From the NCBI RefSeq assembly GCF_903915725.1, contig NZ_CAIWTY010000043.1, positions 1 to 64,000 on the forward strand: DNA of 64,000 nucleotides, written 5' to 3'. Of the stretch, positions 1 to 8,493 are shown one piece after another; the stretch's first letter is position 1, and every line of letters begins with the position of its first letter. The DNA is from an uncultured Rhodopila sp. Its GTDB lineage: Bacteria > Pseudomonadota > Alphaproteobacteria > Acetobacterales > Acetobacteraceae. The translations under genes and the position numbers were made by a program. Below the pieces are notes generated by a model. It made no database searches and had not been told where the DNA came from. It was given only the letters and a program-made list of their open reading frames with translations.

Positions 1-205
1 CTTCCCCCCGTCATGCCGACGCAGGTCGGCATCCACGCCGTTGCCTAAACCCGCACCGCAAGGCGTGGATGGTGCGCCTCCGCGCACCATGACGGGGGAC
101 AAACGCAGCTGCTGCGGACTATTTTAACGCCTATGGGGCCTTCGCCCGCCATGACGGCAACGGCGACCGTGCCGATGTGTCAATCTCAAGACAGACTGGT
201 ATAAC
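1..205. repeat. Family A palindromic repeat, copy 1
   Basis: A composite palindrome. The inner arms carry CATCCACGCC and GGCGTGGATG, and the outer arms carry CCGTCATG and CATGACGG. The tail from about 120 to 205, with the words TTTAACGCCTATGG, CGCCCGCCATGACGG and GCGACCGTGCC, recurs almost unchanged near 45500-45580. The element ends about 20 bases past the stop codon of the minus-strand aldolase gene, so it would form that gene's 3' untranslated region. I see no gene in 1-225. Confidence 0.75.
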
Positions 206-225
206 GCACGCTTTCGCGGCGGTTG

Positions 226-1125
226 CTATCCGACCTTCTCGGTGGACGCGCGATAGATCTCGTCAATCGATTCAGCCAGTGCCGCGTCGAACTCCGCATC
301 GCTCATGCCATGCGTCAGCCCTTCGGTCAGCGCGCGCGAAAAACTCGCGATGATGCCGTGATTGGCCGCCAACCGCTTGCAGGCATCCGCCCGTGTGTAG
401 CCGCCCGACAGCGCCACCACCCTGGCCACGCGCTTGTCCTTCACCAACCCCTCGTACAGATCCGTCTTGTCCGGGATCGTCAGCTTCAGCATCACCTGGC
501 GCCCCGCCGGCAGGGCGTCGAGGTGCTTGTTCAACTCCGACAAAAGCACGGCCTCAGCCCCCGCCTTGTCCGGACTCTTGATCGACACTTCCGGCTCGAT
601 GATCGGCATCAGCCCGTGCGCGGCGATCTGCGCGGCGACCTCGAACTGCTGTTTCACCACCGCGGCGATCCCCGATTTCGACGGCAGGTTGATCACCGAG
701 CGCATCTTGGTGCCGAAAATCCCCAGACCTACCGCCCGGTCAAGCAGCGCATCCAGCCCGGGATTCGGTTTCATCAGGCTGACGCCATCGCTTTCGGGTT
801 CCAGTCCCTTGTCCACCTTGAGGAACGGGATGACGCTGCGGTCCTCCCACAGGAAGGACGGCACCGGCTTGCCATGGGCCTGGCCGTCCATCGTCGCCTC
901 GAACAGGATGGCGGCGATCACCTTGGCCCCGGTGAACGCCGGGGCGGAGATGATGCGCACCCGCATCTCATGCATCAGCTTGAACATTTCGGCATCGCCA
1001 TGATAGGCGCTGTCGGGAATGCCATAGAGGCGCAAGGCGCCGGGGGTCGATCCGCCACTCTGGTCAAGCGCGGCGATGAAGCCGCCTTTGCCGGAGATCT
1101 GAGCTAACATCTTGTCATTGGCCAT
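226..1125 (-). CDS. fda: Class I fructose-bisphosphate aldolase
   Basis: Cytoplasmic glycolytic/gluconeogenic enzyme that splits fructose 1,6-bisphosphate into DHAP and glyceraldehyde 3-phosphate through a lysine Schiff base. The 299-residue protein starts MANDKMLAQISGKGGF and has the family's ALDQSGGSTP segment near residue 20. The lysine in MLKLTIPDKT (about residue 215) is the likely Schiff-base residue. Length fits the bacterial class I family of about 295-300 residues. The start at 1125 is preferred over 1134 because AAAGGA lies 8 bases before it, whereas it would overlap the upstream ATG. The gene stands alone, with a family A repeat directly behind its stop. Confidence 0.93.
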   Translation of the reverse strand: MANDKMLAQISGKGGFIAALDQSGGSTPGALRLYGIPDSAYHGDAEMFKLMHEMRVRIISAPAFTGAKVIAAILFEATMDGQAHGKPVPSFLWEDRSVIPFLKVDKGLEPESDGVSLMKPNPGLDALLDRAVGLGIFGTKMRSVINLPSKSGIAAVVKQQFEVAAQIAAHGLMPIIEPEVSIKSPDKAGAEAVLLSELNKHLDALPAGRQVMLKLTIPDKTDLYEGLVKDKRVARVVALSGGYTRADACKRLAANHGIIASFSRALTEGLTHGMSDAEFDAALAESIDEIYRASTEKVG

Positions 1126-1269
1126 GATCTGCATCCTTTCTGGGGACCGTGACGCTTCCCGGAAGCGCCTGCGGTATCGACCGGTTGCCTCGCGCCGCCG
1201 ACAGTATTGGCTTGGCCGCGGAGATCAACGCAATTTTCTCCGCCGCCCCGTCATGGCCCAGCCAGCGGG

Positions 1270-1797
1270 CTACTGCATCGATATCACCACCGCATCGCCG
1301 CCCAGGCTGAGCATCAGGCCGGAGCGCTTGGCCTTCAGGTGCATGATCACCCCGGACTCGTTCTGCAGCCACAGGTCGCCCATGCTCGCATTGCCGAGCG
1401 CCAGCCCGTAGCGGGCCTGGCCATAGGCGCCGGGAAACATGCTAAGACTGTTCAGCTTGTAGACCTCGCCTTGTGCGCTGATCGTCGAGGCGCCGATGCC
1501 GCCGACGCCCAGCCCGCCGACGGCGAAAGGATAGGCTTGCCCCTGGTAATACAGTGTGCCGCTGCCGCCGCCGCCACTGCCGATATAGGCCACCTGGACC
1601 TCGTCCATGTTCACCGTCCCGCTCGGGGTCAGCCCCGCCACGGCTTGCGGGCCAACCTGGACCGAACTCTGGCAGGCCGCCGGCAGCAGCACGGCCAGCA
1701 CCAGGCAGGCATTTCGGACCATCCACCCGGTTCGGCCGCGCTGGCGCGTCGCCTCGCCGGGCTCGTGTTCGCCCGCCGGGCGCTCATTCGGTCGCAT
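1270..1797 (-). CDS. Putative lipoprotein, alphaproteobacterial envelope type
   Basis: Function unknown. The protein has an N-terminal hydrophobic stretch ending in the lipobox LPAAC, so it is probably lipidated and held in the envelope. The rest is one compact domain of glycine-rich beta-type sequence (GSGGGGSGTLYYQGQAYPF, then GLGVGGIGAS) and ends in GDAVVISMQ. Two starts are possible. The ATG at 1797 has a good TTGGAG 8 bases upstream but puts 25 polar residues before the hydrophobic core. The ATG at 1722 gives a textbook lipoprotein signal but a weak ribosome site. The domain recalls a conserved alphaproteobacterial envelope family (EipA/DUF1134-like), a guess I hold weakly. Confidence 0.7.
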   Translation of the reverse strand: MRPNERPAGEHEPGEATRQRGRTGWMVRNACLVLAVLLPAACQSSVQVGPQAVAGLTPSGTVNMDEVQVAYIGSGGGGSGTLYYQGQAYPFAVGGLGVGGIGASTISAQGEVYKLNSLSMFPGAYGQARYGLALGNASMGDLWLQNESGVIMHLKAKRSGLMLSLGGDAVVISMQ

Positions 1798-2078
1798 GGT
1801 CGATCTCCAAGGTTCTTTGCAACGACAGACGATACGGCAAGACAACGCCGAAGCAAGATGCCGCAATCGCCGTCAGGCTAAGCGCCCCGGTCAATGACGG
1901 CTATGCAATTTCGGCGGGCGGCCGGCGCCCCATCACTGCTACGAAAATGGATCGCCCGGAGTCCGCCGGACTCTCGCGCACCGGTCCGGGAGACCGTTCC
2001 GGCGATGGTCATCGATGTGGCCGCGCAACACGGGGGTTCGATACCTGGCCGCTGGCGGGGTTGGACGCAAAGCAAGTT

Positions 2079-2180
2079 GTGACACGGATTAGCAGGATTA
2101 AGGGCACCGATTACACCGAATCGTCGAAACCGTCGGTAGTGCGTCCGTGCAAATCGGTGGCTTCATCGGTGTAACCCGTG
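2079..2180. repeat. Family C inverted repeat, diverged copy
   Basis: Two arms, about 2079-2120 and 2141-2180, face each other and share words such as CACGGATTA, CACCGATT and GGTGTAACCCGTG. They match the better-preserved pair at 11030-11220 (ACACGGATT...GATTAAG...GATTACA). It lies in the 1867-2293 gap, downstream of the multiheme cytochrome gene and upstream of the lipoprotein gene. I see nothing else in that gap. Confidence 0.55.
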
Positions 2181-2293
2181 AAACATCGTGCTTTCTGCAA
2201 CTGCGAAACCGGACCGCTGTCCATCGCAGCACCGGGCGCACATCGCCGGCATCTTCGTCCGTGGTGGTGCCCGACCCGGCCCGGGAGACTGCG

Positions 2294-4603
2294 TCAGTGC
2301 CCGACCTGCTTTTCCAGCTCGAGCACCAGCATCCGGATCTGCGGATTGCCCGGATACAGCCCCGCCAGTTCCCGCGCGGACGTCAGGGCCGCCGGCAAAT
2401 CCCCCGCACTTCTTGCCGTGGTCACCAGGGCGACCAGCACGTCAGGGTCCGCCGGATGCTGTTGGTGCAAACGTTCCAGCAGCGTCCGCGCCTGCTGCGG
2501 CGAACCGGTCGAGTTCAGCGCAATGGCGTAGACATAGCCGTAGCGCGCGTTGTCCGGCGCGAGTTCGGCCGCCTTGCGGAGCAGCGGCATCGCGTCGGCG
2601 TAGTTGTGCTGGCGGATCAGGACCAGCCCGAGGCTATGAGTGACGTCGGCATTGTTCGGCTCGATCGCCAGCGCCTTGCGCAGCAGCGCCTCGCCCTGCG
2701 CATCCCGGCCGCGCATCCGGTCCAGGTCCGCCAGGTTCATCATGGCCGGAACGAAATGCGGGTCGAGGCGCAGCGCCGCGTTGTATTCCGCCTCGGCGCC
2801 GTCCGGTTGCGCCCGCCGCGTATCCAGCAGCCCCAAATTCAGATGCGTCTCCGGCCGATCGGCGTTGACCAGCTCGGCGGTGACCAGTTCGTCCTCGGCG
2901 GCGGCGAGGGCGGCGCGCTGGTCCGCCGGAATCGCCTGCGGGTCCACGCCCGACAGCGCCCGCGCCGCCTCGGTGCGCACCGCGCGGATCGGATCGCGCA
3001 GCAGCGGCAGGGTGGAGCGGACGATCACCGCCGGCGCGGCCGGCCCCAAGGCGCGCGCCGCCGCGGCGCGCACCAGCGGATCGGGGTCCGCGACCGCCGC
3101 GGCAATGGCGGGACCCGAAGCAGAGGACGCATAGCGCGGCAGCAGCGGCAAGGCGCTCGCCCGGGCTATCGGCGGCTGATCCGTGTCCAGGATCAGCGCA
3201 TCCAACTGACGCTCGGCATCCGCGCCGCCGCTGCGGCCGACCTGCAGCGCGGTGCCATACTGCGGCCGGGTCTGGCGCCCGTTCGGGAACCATCCGGCAA
3301 TGCTTTTCGCCGCCCAGTCGGCGGACCGGTCCTTATGGCACTGCGTGCAGGTGTTCGGCGTGTCGAGCGCGGCGGACAGATCCGGCCGCGGCACCCGGAA
3401 GCTGTGGTCGCGGCGCCCGTGCACGACCATGTACGTCTTCGAAGGCATATGGCAGTTGACGCACTGCGCGCCGGTGCCTCCGGCCTGGTGGTGCGTATGC
3501 TCGGGCACGTCGAACTTCGCCGGCAGGTGGCATTGCGCGCACAGCCCGTTGCCCTCGGCGCGCAGTTTCGCGCTGTGCGGTTCGTGGCAGTTGGAACAGG
3601 TGACACCGGCCTGGTACATGCGGCTTTGCAGGAACGATCCGTATTCGAACACCTCGCCGTCGATCTGGCCGTCGGCGTGGTACATCCCGGGTTCCAGCAA
3701 CGCCGGCAGGAACGAGTCGAGAAACGGCCCACCGGGCGGCGGCGTTTGGGCGATGACGCTGCGCCGTGCGTGGCAGGCGGCGCAGGTGTCGATTTCGGTG
3801 GAGACAAGCTTTTCGCTGCGCCGGGCGATCCCCGTTTGCGGGTCCATCTCCCACCGTCCGTTGCCGGCTGGCCTCAGCCAGTTCGTCAGCCCCAGCCGCC
3901 CGTCACCGGCTGCCGGCTTATGCGCCGCCCGGGCCACGTGGCGGGAGCCAGGGCCATGGCAGGCCTCGCACGACACATCCACGTCGGTCCAGCTCGTCCT
4001 GTAGCTGTCGGTGGCGAGGTCGTAGCCCTTTTGCAGGTTGGTCGAGTGGCAGGCGGCGCATTGGTAGTTCCAGGTCTGGTCGCGCCCGGTCCAGTGCACC
4101 GGATCGCCCGGCGGCGGCGGATTGTCAGGGTACAGGTGGAACCACCGTTGTCCCCCCTGCTCCTTCGGGCGGCTGTCCCAGGCGATCCCCAGTGCCTGCA
4201 GCCGCCCGCCCGGGAAGGCGATCAGGTATTGCTGCAGCGGATCGACGCCGAACGTGTAGGCGACGGCGTAGTCCTGCGGCTTGCCGTCCGGCCCCTCCGT
4301 CCGCACCCGGAAGCTGTCGCCGGAGCGATGGAACGTCGTGGTAACGCCGCCATGCACGAACGTCGTATCGGCGAAGTCGCCCCGCACGGTCGCCGGCGTG
4401 GCGGGTTGCATCGCCAGCGCATGGTGGGACGTTTTCCACAGCGCCGCCTCGGCCTTGTGGCAACCGGTGCAGGCAGCGCTGCCCGTATAGCTGGCCGCTT
4501 CGTCGGCCCGGGCGGGCGCGAGCGCCAGCATGACGGCGAGGCAGAGCGCCGCCATAAGACTAAGGAGCGTGGCGTGGCCGCGCGCGCAGACCATGGCGGT
4601 CAT
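2294..4603 (-). CDS. Octaheme cytochrome c with HEAT-like and TPR tail
   Basis: Exported electron-transfer or scaffold protein of 769 residues. After a signal peptide (residues about 1-33, ending APARA) come eight CXXCH haem-binding motifs at about residues 45, 182, 212, 274, 336, 355, 381 and 419: CTGCH, CAACH, CEACH, CAACH, CSNCH, CAQCH, CVNCH and CTQCH. Residues about 440-560 are alanine-rich helical repeats (LVRAAAARALG, IRAVRTEAARALSG) of HEAT type. Residues about 580-760 hold TPR-type repeats (AEAEYNAALRLDP, GEALLRKALAIEPNN). It starts 4 bases after the upstream lipoprotein gene stops, so the two are probably translationally coupled. The partner and substrate are not evident; spacing of the haem motifs resembles the cytochrome c554/NrfB-type fold only in outline. 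Confidence 0.9.
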   Translation of the reverse strand: MTAMVCARGHATLLSLMAALCLAVMLALAPARADEAASYTGSAACTGCHKAEAALWKTSHHALAMQPATPATVRGDFADTTFVHGGVTTTFHRSGDSFRVRTEGPDGKPQDYAVAYTFGVDPLQQYLIAFPGGRLQALGIAWDSRPKEQGGQRWFHLYPDNPPPPGDPVHWTGRDQTWNYQCAACHSTNLQKGYDLATDSYRTSWTDVDVSCEACHGPGSRHVARAAHKPAAGDGRLGLTNWLRPAGNGRWEMDPQTGIARRSEKLVSTEIDTCAACHARRSVIAQTPPPGGPFLDSFLPALLEPGMYHADGQIDGEVFEYGSFLQSRMYQAGVTCSNCHEPHSAKLRAEGNGLCAQCHLPAKFDVPEHTHHQAGGTGAQCVNCHMPSKTYMVVHGRRDHSFRVPRPDLSAALDTPNTCTQCHKDRSADWAAKSIAGWFPNGRQTRPQYGTALQVGRSGGADAERQLDALILDTDQPPIARASALPLLPRYASSASGPAIAAAVADPDPLVRAAAARALGPAAPAVIVRSTLPLLRDPIRAVRTEAARALSGVDPQAIPADQRAALAAAEDELVTAELVNADRPETHLNLGLLDTRRAQPDGAEAEYNAALRLDPHFVPAMMNLADLDRMRGRDAQGEALLRKALAIEPNNADVTHSLGLVLIRQHNYADAMPLLRKAAELAPDNARYGYVYAIALNSTGSPQQARTLLERLHQQHPADPDVLVALVTTARSAGDLPAALTSARELAGLYPGNPQIRMLVLELEKQVGH

Positions 4604-4607
4604 CGCC

Positions 4608-5354
4608 TCAGCTCTTGCAGATGCCGAGCTGTTGCAGACGGGTGACGAACTGCTTCGACCAGGCCTGGAACGCGTGGTGCACGTCAAGCCAGGTGTCGAG
4701 CGTGTCCTCGGCCGCGGACGTGGTGCCGCCGCGCTTGTCCACCGCCTGCCAGACCACCGCGCCGCTTTCCGCATCGGTCGCGAAACTTTCCGCCGTCGCG
4801 GTACCGGCGAAGTATCCGACCCCGCCGTTGAAGGCGAAGGAGGCGAGGCCGTATGCGGCACTCTCATACGGCGCATAGGTCGCCACGGTATTGACCGCGG
4901 CATTGGGAACCTTGGCGTCCACCAAAGCAAACCGCACCCGCAGCGTGTCCGCCCCGGCGCGGCGCGCCATCCGGCAATGCGGCTTCATGGCGGCGTAGAG
5001 GTCGGAGGTGAACGTATTCGCCACCGCCTGCCGCTGCTGCAACGGCACCGCGGCCAGATCCGACCCGGGCGCCGTGTAGACCGTTACCGGCTGCAGCCAG
5101 ATCCGGCTGTTGGCAAAGGCCTGCATGTCAGGGTTGAGGTAGACCAGATCGACCTGGCCGGCTCCACCCCGCCGCAGCAGCGACGGATCGGGCAGGAATC
5201 CGGCAACCGGCCGGACCTCCCGGACCTCGATCGTGCCACCGCCGATGACCTGGCCGGTCTGGATTTTCCCATTGTCCAGACTGAGGTTGCTCACACTGCC
5301 GCAGGCGGAGAGCAGGCCGGCAAGCGGCAAAATCCAGCGGACACCCGGTATCAT
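4608..5354 (-). CDS. DUF3313-type lipoprotein
   Basis: Predicted lipoprotein of 248 residues. The signal peptide ends in the lipobox LLSAC (cysteine at about residue 18), followed by a serine/asparagine linker. The body (LLRRGGAGQVDLVYLNP, ADTLRVRFALVDAK, ATAESFATDAESGAVVWQAVDKR, DTWLDVHHAFQAWSKQFVTRL) has the arrangement of DUF3313 lipoproteins, whose function is unknown. It is the first gene of a two-gene unit with the octaheme cytochrome, which suggests an envelope partner role, an inference from position only. Confidence 0.78.
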   Translation of the reverse strand: MIPGVRWILPLAGLLSACGSVSNLSLDNGKIQTGQVIGGGTIEVREVRPVAGFLPDPSLLRRGGAGQVDLVYLNPDMQAFANSRIWLQPVTVYTAPGSDLAAVPLQQRQAVANTFTSDLYAAMKPHCRMARRAGADTLRVRFALVDAKVPNAAVNTVATYAPYESAAYGLASFAFNGGVGYFAGTATAESFATDAESGAVVWQAVDKRGGTTSAAEDTLDTWLDVHHAFQAWSKQFVTRLQQLGICKS

Positions 5355-5477
5355 GCTCTGCCCTCATTGTTCAGCGAACCTGGCGTCCGCATCCAGCCCT
5401 GCGGCCCGCGGACCGTCTCCCACGGCTGCCCGGACCGCGCTATGCATTTCCGGCCCGCTGGATGCGGGACGCGACGC

Positions 5478-6239
5478 CTACCTGCCGATTTGCGTCAGCG
5501 CATCGCGCAACGGCGCATCCGACACCCGCATGAAGCCTTCATAGGGCCGGCTGAGTTCCAGGATCAGGAACACCGCGCCGGCCACGGAGACTGCTCCCAC
5601 CAGCAGCGCCACCAGGACCGTCGCATTGAACCGCGCAAACAGGCCGAAGCCCAGAAACAGCATGCAGATCCAGAACACCAGCACGGTCAGGAACGGCCAG
5701 GAGATGGACGATCCGTGCTGCTCGAACATCAGCAGCCGGGTTTGCCCGACACCCTGCCCCAACTGCAAAGCCTGGCTTTGCAACATCCGCTGCGCGTCGG
5801 TTGCCGGTTTGAGGCTTTGCAGCCGCGTGACGAATGCATCCGACCGCAGACGCGTTGTCCTCGGGTCAAGGTTGGCCGCCCGCGGGCTGTCCGACGGCCA
5901 GATCTGTTCATGCAAATCGGCCGCAGCCTCCTGCAGCGCCTCGCGCGCCGGCTGTGCCTCGGGACCGTAGAAGGCCAGCACGCGGTCGAGCAGGATGACG
6001 TTGGCGGCGAGCGACTGCACCTCGCTCTGCTGCCCATCGTAGGAATTGCTGGCGGATGCGATCAGCAGGCTGAGCACCAGCGCGGCCATTGTCGCGATCA
6101 GGCTCATGATCAGCTTGATGACGTCCTTCGACGCTTCGTCGACATGATGCGAGGGCAATCTTGTGTGCAGCAGCATGCCCGCGATACCGGTGCCGAACGA
6201 GCAGCCCGCAACGATCAGGGACGTATCGAACGACGTCAT
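5478..6239 (-). CDS. DUF4239-like (bestrophin-like) membrane protein
   Basis: Inner-membrane protein of 253 residues with four likely membrane spans: about residues 5-24, 42-62, 180-200 and 208-228. A soluble helical segment between spans 2 and 3 carries ANVILLDRVLAFYGPEA and LQLGQGVGQTRLLMFEQ. The layout (two N-terminal spans, a helical middle of about 115 residues, two C-terminal spans) fits the DUF4239 family. Whether it conducts ions is unknown. Same strand as the membrane gene upstream but separated by 68 bases. Confidence 0.72.
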   Translation of the reverse strand: MTSFDTSLIVAGCSFGTGIAGMLLHTRLPSHHVDEASKDVIKLIMSLIATMAALVLSLLIASASNSYDGQQSEVQSLAANVILLDRVLAFYGPEAQPAREALQEAAADLHEQIWPSDSPRAANLDPRTTRLRSDAFVTRLQSLKPATDAQRMLQSQALQLGQGVGQTRLLMFEQHGSSISWPFLTVLVFWICMLFLGFGLFARFNATVLVALLVGAVSVAGAVFLILELSRPYEGFMRVSDAPLRDALTQIGR

Positions 6240-6307
6240 CGGCAGCCTTGATACGGGAGGGACCAGCCAGCTTGGAGCACACCTGCCGTTGCGAATGACA
6301 GGTCCAC

Positions 6308-6871
6308 TCAGCTTGTGCGCCGATCATGGAGCGCCGTCGCCGATGGAGGGCGTGCCGCAGCCTTGATGGGACCCGGGCCGAAAAACAGCCTCCTGATCTC
6401 GCTCGCGCCGAACACCGACGTCAGTTCGGCGGCGGTCGTGTAGACCAGGAACAGGGTGAAGATCCAGATCTGCACGGCAGCGAACTGCGACCAGGGATAG
6501 TGGGTCTCGCGGTATTCGCGCATGCCTCCCAGCCGTCCCCCGCTCGCCCAGTATTCGATCAGATGTTCAGCCGCCCGAAACAGGAAAACCACCACCCAAT
6601 AAATAAATGTTTTGAAAAGGATCGGCCGGATCAGCGGGGCCGAATCGAAGCGCCGAAAGAACGGCAGCGCATTCGCCACCAGCACGGCCTTGCCGACGAC
6701 CAGTGCCCCGACCACCGCAACCATGTAGTTGAGCGTCCGCTCGACGTAGCTATCGAGAAAAAGCTGCGTGGTCAGCTCGATCAGGCTGAACCCGGCAGCG
6801 AAGAAAATGACCGGCGGGAGTGCCTCCTCGATCTCCTTCAGAATGAAGGAGAACACGCGCGATACCTGCAT
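6308..6871 (-). CDS. Integral membrane protein of unknown function
   Basis: A 187-residue protein with about four hydrophobic segments: LPPVIFFAAGFSLIELTTQ, YMVAVVGALVVGKAVLVANAL, LFKTFIYWVVVFLFRAAEHL and WIFTLFLVYTTAAEL. Charged residues lie between them, and the C-terminus is basic and cytoplasmic-looking. The start at 6871 is chosen because AAGGGA lies 9 bases upstream; a TTG at 6880 is also in frame. I do not recognise the family. It may pair with the DUF4239-like gene that follows. Confidence 0.72.
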   Translation of the reverse strand: MQVSRVFSFILKEIEEALPPVIFFAAGFSLIELTTQLFLDSYVERTLNYMVAVVGALVVGKAVLVANALPFFRRFDSAPLIRPILFKTFIYWVVVFLFRAAEHLIEYWASGGRLGGMREYRETHYPWSQFAAVQIWIFTLFLVYTTAAELTSVFGASEIRRLFFGPGPIKAAARPPSATALHDRRTS

Positions 6872-7067
6872 GAGAGCCAATCCCTTGATCTGTCGACGCG
6901 TCCGAATGAAAGCGCCGGATGATACCGGAGCCAGCCGGCGGCAGCCAGCCCGGTGCGGTTCGCGGCTTCCTCAGTCCGCTTTGACTTTGACACACCGGCA
7001 CGGCCTCTCGACCGTCTGGCGGGCGGAGGCCCCACGGGCGTTCAATGAGCGGTCCGGCGGCTGCGCG

Positions 7068-7212
7068 TTTCCCCGTCATGGTACGCGCAGGCGCACCATC
7101 CACGCCTTGCGGTGCCGATTGCGGCAAAGGCGTGGATGGCGGCCTCCGTCGGCATGACGGGGCGGCGTGGCCGGAGAGTCGCTGTCGCGGCGGTCTGGTA
7201 TTAGTCCCAAAC
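7068..7212. repeat. Family A palindromic repeat, copy 2
   Basis: Shares with copy 1 the CCCGTCATG...CATGACGGGG outer arms and the CATCCACGCC/GGCGTGGATGG inner arms. Its tail (GGAGAGTCGCTGTCGCGGCGG, then GGTATTAGTCC) matches copy 3 rather than copies 1 and 4. It ends about 17 bases beyond the folK stop codon. The rest of the 6872-7228 gap shows nothing else I can name. Confidence 0.7.
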
Positions 7213-7228
7213 GGTTTGGCGGAAGCGC

Positions 7229-7735
7229 CTACAGCGTCCGGATCGCCTGCGCCGGCAAATCCGCCAGAAGTTCGGCGGCGGTCCGCCCCAGGACCGGATG
7301 CCGCCAATCCGGAGCCACCTCGGCCAGCGGCGCCAGTACGAACGCACGTTCATGCGCGCGCGGATGCGGCAGGATCGGGTCCGGCCCGCTGCGCACCAGC
7401 CCGCCGATTGCGATGATGTCCAGGTCGAGAGTCCGCGCCGCGTTCGCCACGCTGCGCTGACGCCCGAACGCGGCCTCGATCCGCATCAGCCGCGCCAGCA
7501 GATCCGCCGGATCGATCGCCTGCCCCGGCTGATGCCGCAATGCGGCAACCGCGTTGACATAGTCGGGCTGGCCGGACGGAGGAATCGGCGCCGTAAGGAA
7601 CCATCGCGAAACGGCAGCCACGCGCAGACCCGGCAACAAGTCCAGGCGTGCAACGGCCTGACGGCAGGTTTCCAGCGGTGATCGGCCATCCGGCCCGGGG
7701 ATATTGGCTCCGACACCGATTAGCGCCATAGTCAT
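7229..7735 (-). CDS. folK: 6-hydroxymethyl-dihydropterin pyrophosphokinase
   Basis: Folate-pathway enzyme that transfers pyrophosphate from ATP to 6-hydroxymethyl-7,8-dihydropterin. The 168-residue protein has the N-terminal IGVGANIPGP segment, the middle RMIEAAFGRQRS-like segment (LMRIEAAFGRQRS) and the metal-binding signature RTLDLDIIAIG, then PHPRAHERAFVLAPLAEVAP, all family hallmarks. The start at 7735 places MTMALIGVGAN at the usual position; a longer in-frame reading from 7780 or 7846 has no better ribosome site. Divergent from the NYN gene at 7876, leaving a short shared promoter region. No folB or folP lies nearby. Confidence 0.93.
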   Translation of the reverse strand: MTMALIGVGANIPGPDGRSPLETCRQAVARLDLLPGLRVAAVSRWFLTAPIPPSGQPDYVNAVAALRHQPGQAIDPADLLARLMRIEAAFGRQRSVANAARTLDLDIIAIGGLVRSGPDPILPHPRAHERAFVLAPLAEVAPDWRHPVLGRTAAELLADLPAQAIRTL

Positions 7736-7875
7736 CGCAAATCCATCATCACCGTTTCGATATTCACAAAATTCGTCCATGGTTATAGTGTTTCTGTTCC
7801 GAGTCTTTCGTCCAGCCGGGGTGTGCCCTTCTCGGCCTGATTCCACCCATTTTACCAGTTCACAAGGTTAAGACG

Positions 7876-8493
7876 ATGTCTTTTCTACCCAACGAACGTG
7901 TCGCCCTTTTCATCGACGGCGCAAACTTGTACTCCGCATCCCGCAATCTAGGGTTCGACGTGGACTATCGCAACTTGCTGGAATCCTTCCGGAAAAAGGC
8001 GAACGTGATCCGCGCGTACTATTACTCGGCGGTGCTGGAGACGGAGGAATACTCGCCGCTGAAGCCGCTGACCGACTGGCTGGCCTATAACGGCTATGCC
8101 CTGGTCACCAAGCCGGCCAAGGAATTCACCGACGCAACCGGACGCCGCCGGGTCAAGGGAAACATGGACATCGAGATCGCGGTGGACATGTTGGAACTCG
8201 CCGACAAGGTCGATCACGTGGTTTTGTTCAGCGGCGACTCGGACTTCCGCCGCCTGGTCGAGGCTGTGCAGCGCAAGGGCGTGAAGGTCTCCGTGGTGTC
8301 CTCCGTCCGCACCAGCCCGCCGATGGTCGCCGATGAGTTGCGCCGCCAGGCCGACGATTTCCTCGAGCTGGCGGAGATCGCGCCGGAGTTCACCCGCCGC
8401 CAGACCGAGCCGCGGCCCCGCCCCGGATCGGTTAACGGTCCGGTGCGCGGCACCCCGGCCGAACCCTACGCCGATCCGCATGACGCTGTATGA
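7876..8493 (+). CDS. NYN domain protein (LabA/DUF88 type)
   Basis: Predicted PIN-like nuclease-fold protein, 205 residues. The acidic metal-site motifs of NYN domains are visible: FIDGANLY near residue 13, DIEIAVDML near residue 97 and FSGDSDFRRLV near residue 116. The C-terminal 40 residues are proline/arginine-rich and probably disordered. Family members are thought to act on RNA, but no substrate is indicated. Its stop overlaps the start of the uracil-DNA glycosylase gene (ATGA), so the two are coupled. Confidence 0.9.
   Translation: MSFLPNERVALFIDGANLYSASRNLGFDVDYRNLLESFRKKANVIRAYYYSAVLETEEYSPLKPLTDWLAYNGYALVTKPAKEFTDATGRRRVKGNMDIEIAVDMLELADKVDHVVLFSGDSDFRRLVEAVQRKGVKVSVVSSVRTSPPMVADELRRQADDFLELAEIAPEFTRRQTEPRPRPGSVNGPVRGTPAEPYADPHDAV

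Noticed and set aside
2147-4645. An 832-codon plus-strand open frame opposite the octaheme cytochrome gene
   Set aside because: It is arginine/glutamine/histidine-rich low-complexity sequence typical of antisense frames in GC-rich genes. The minus strand has eight CXXCH motifs and a signal peptide.
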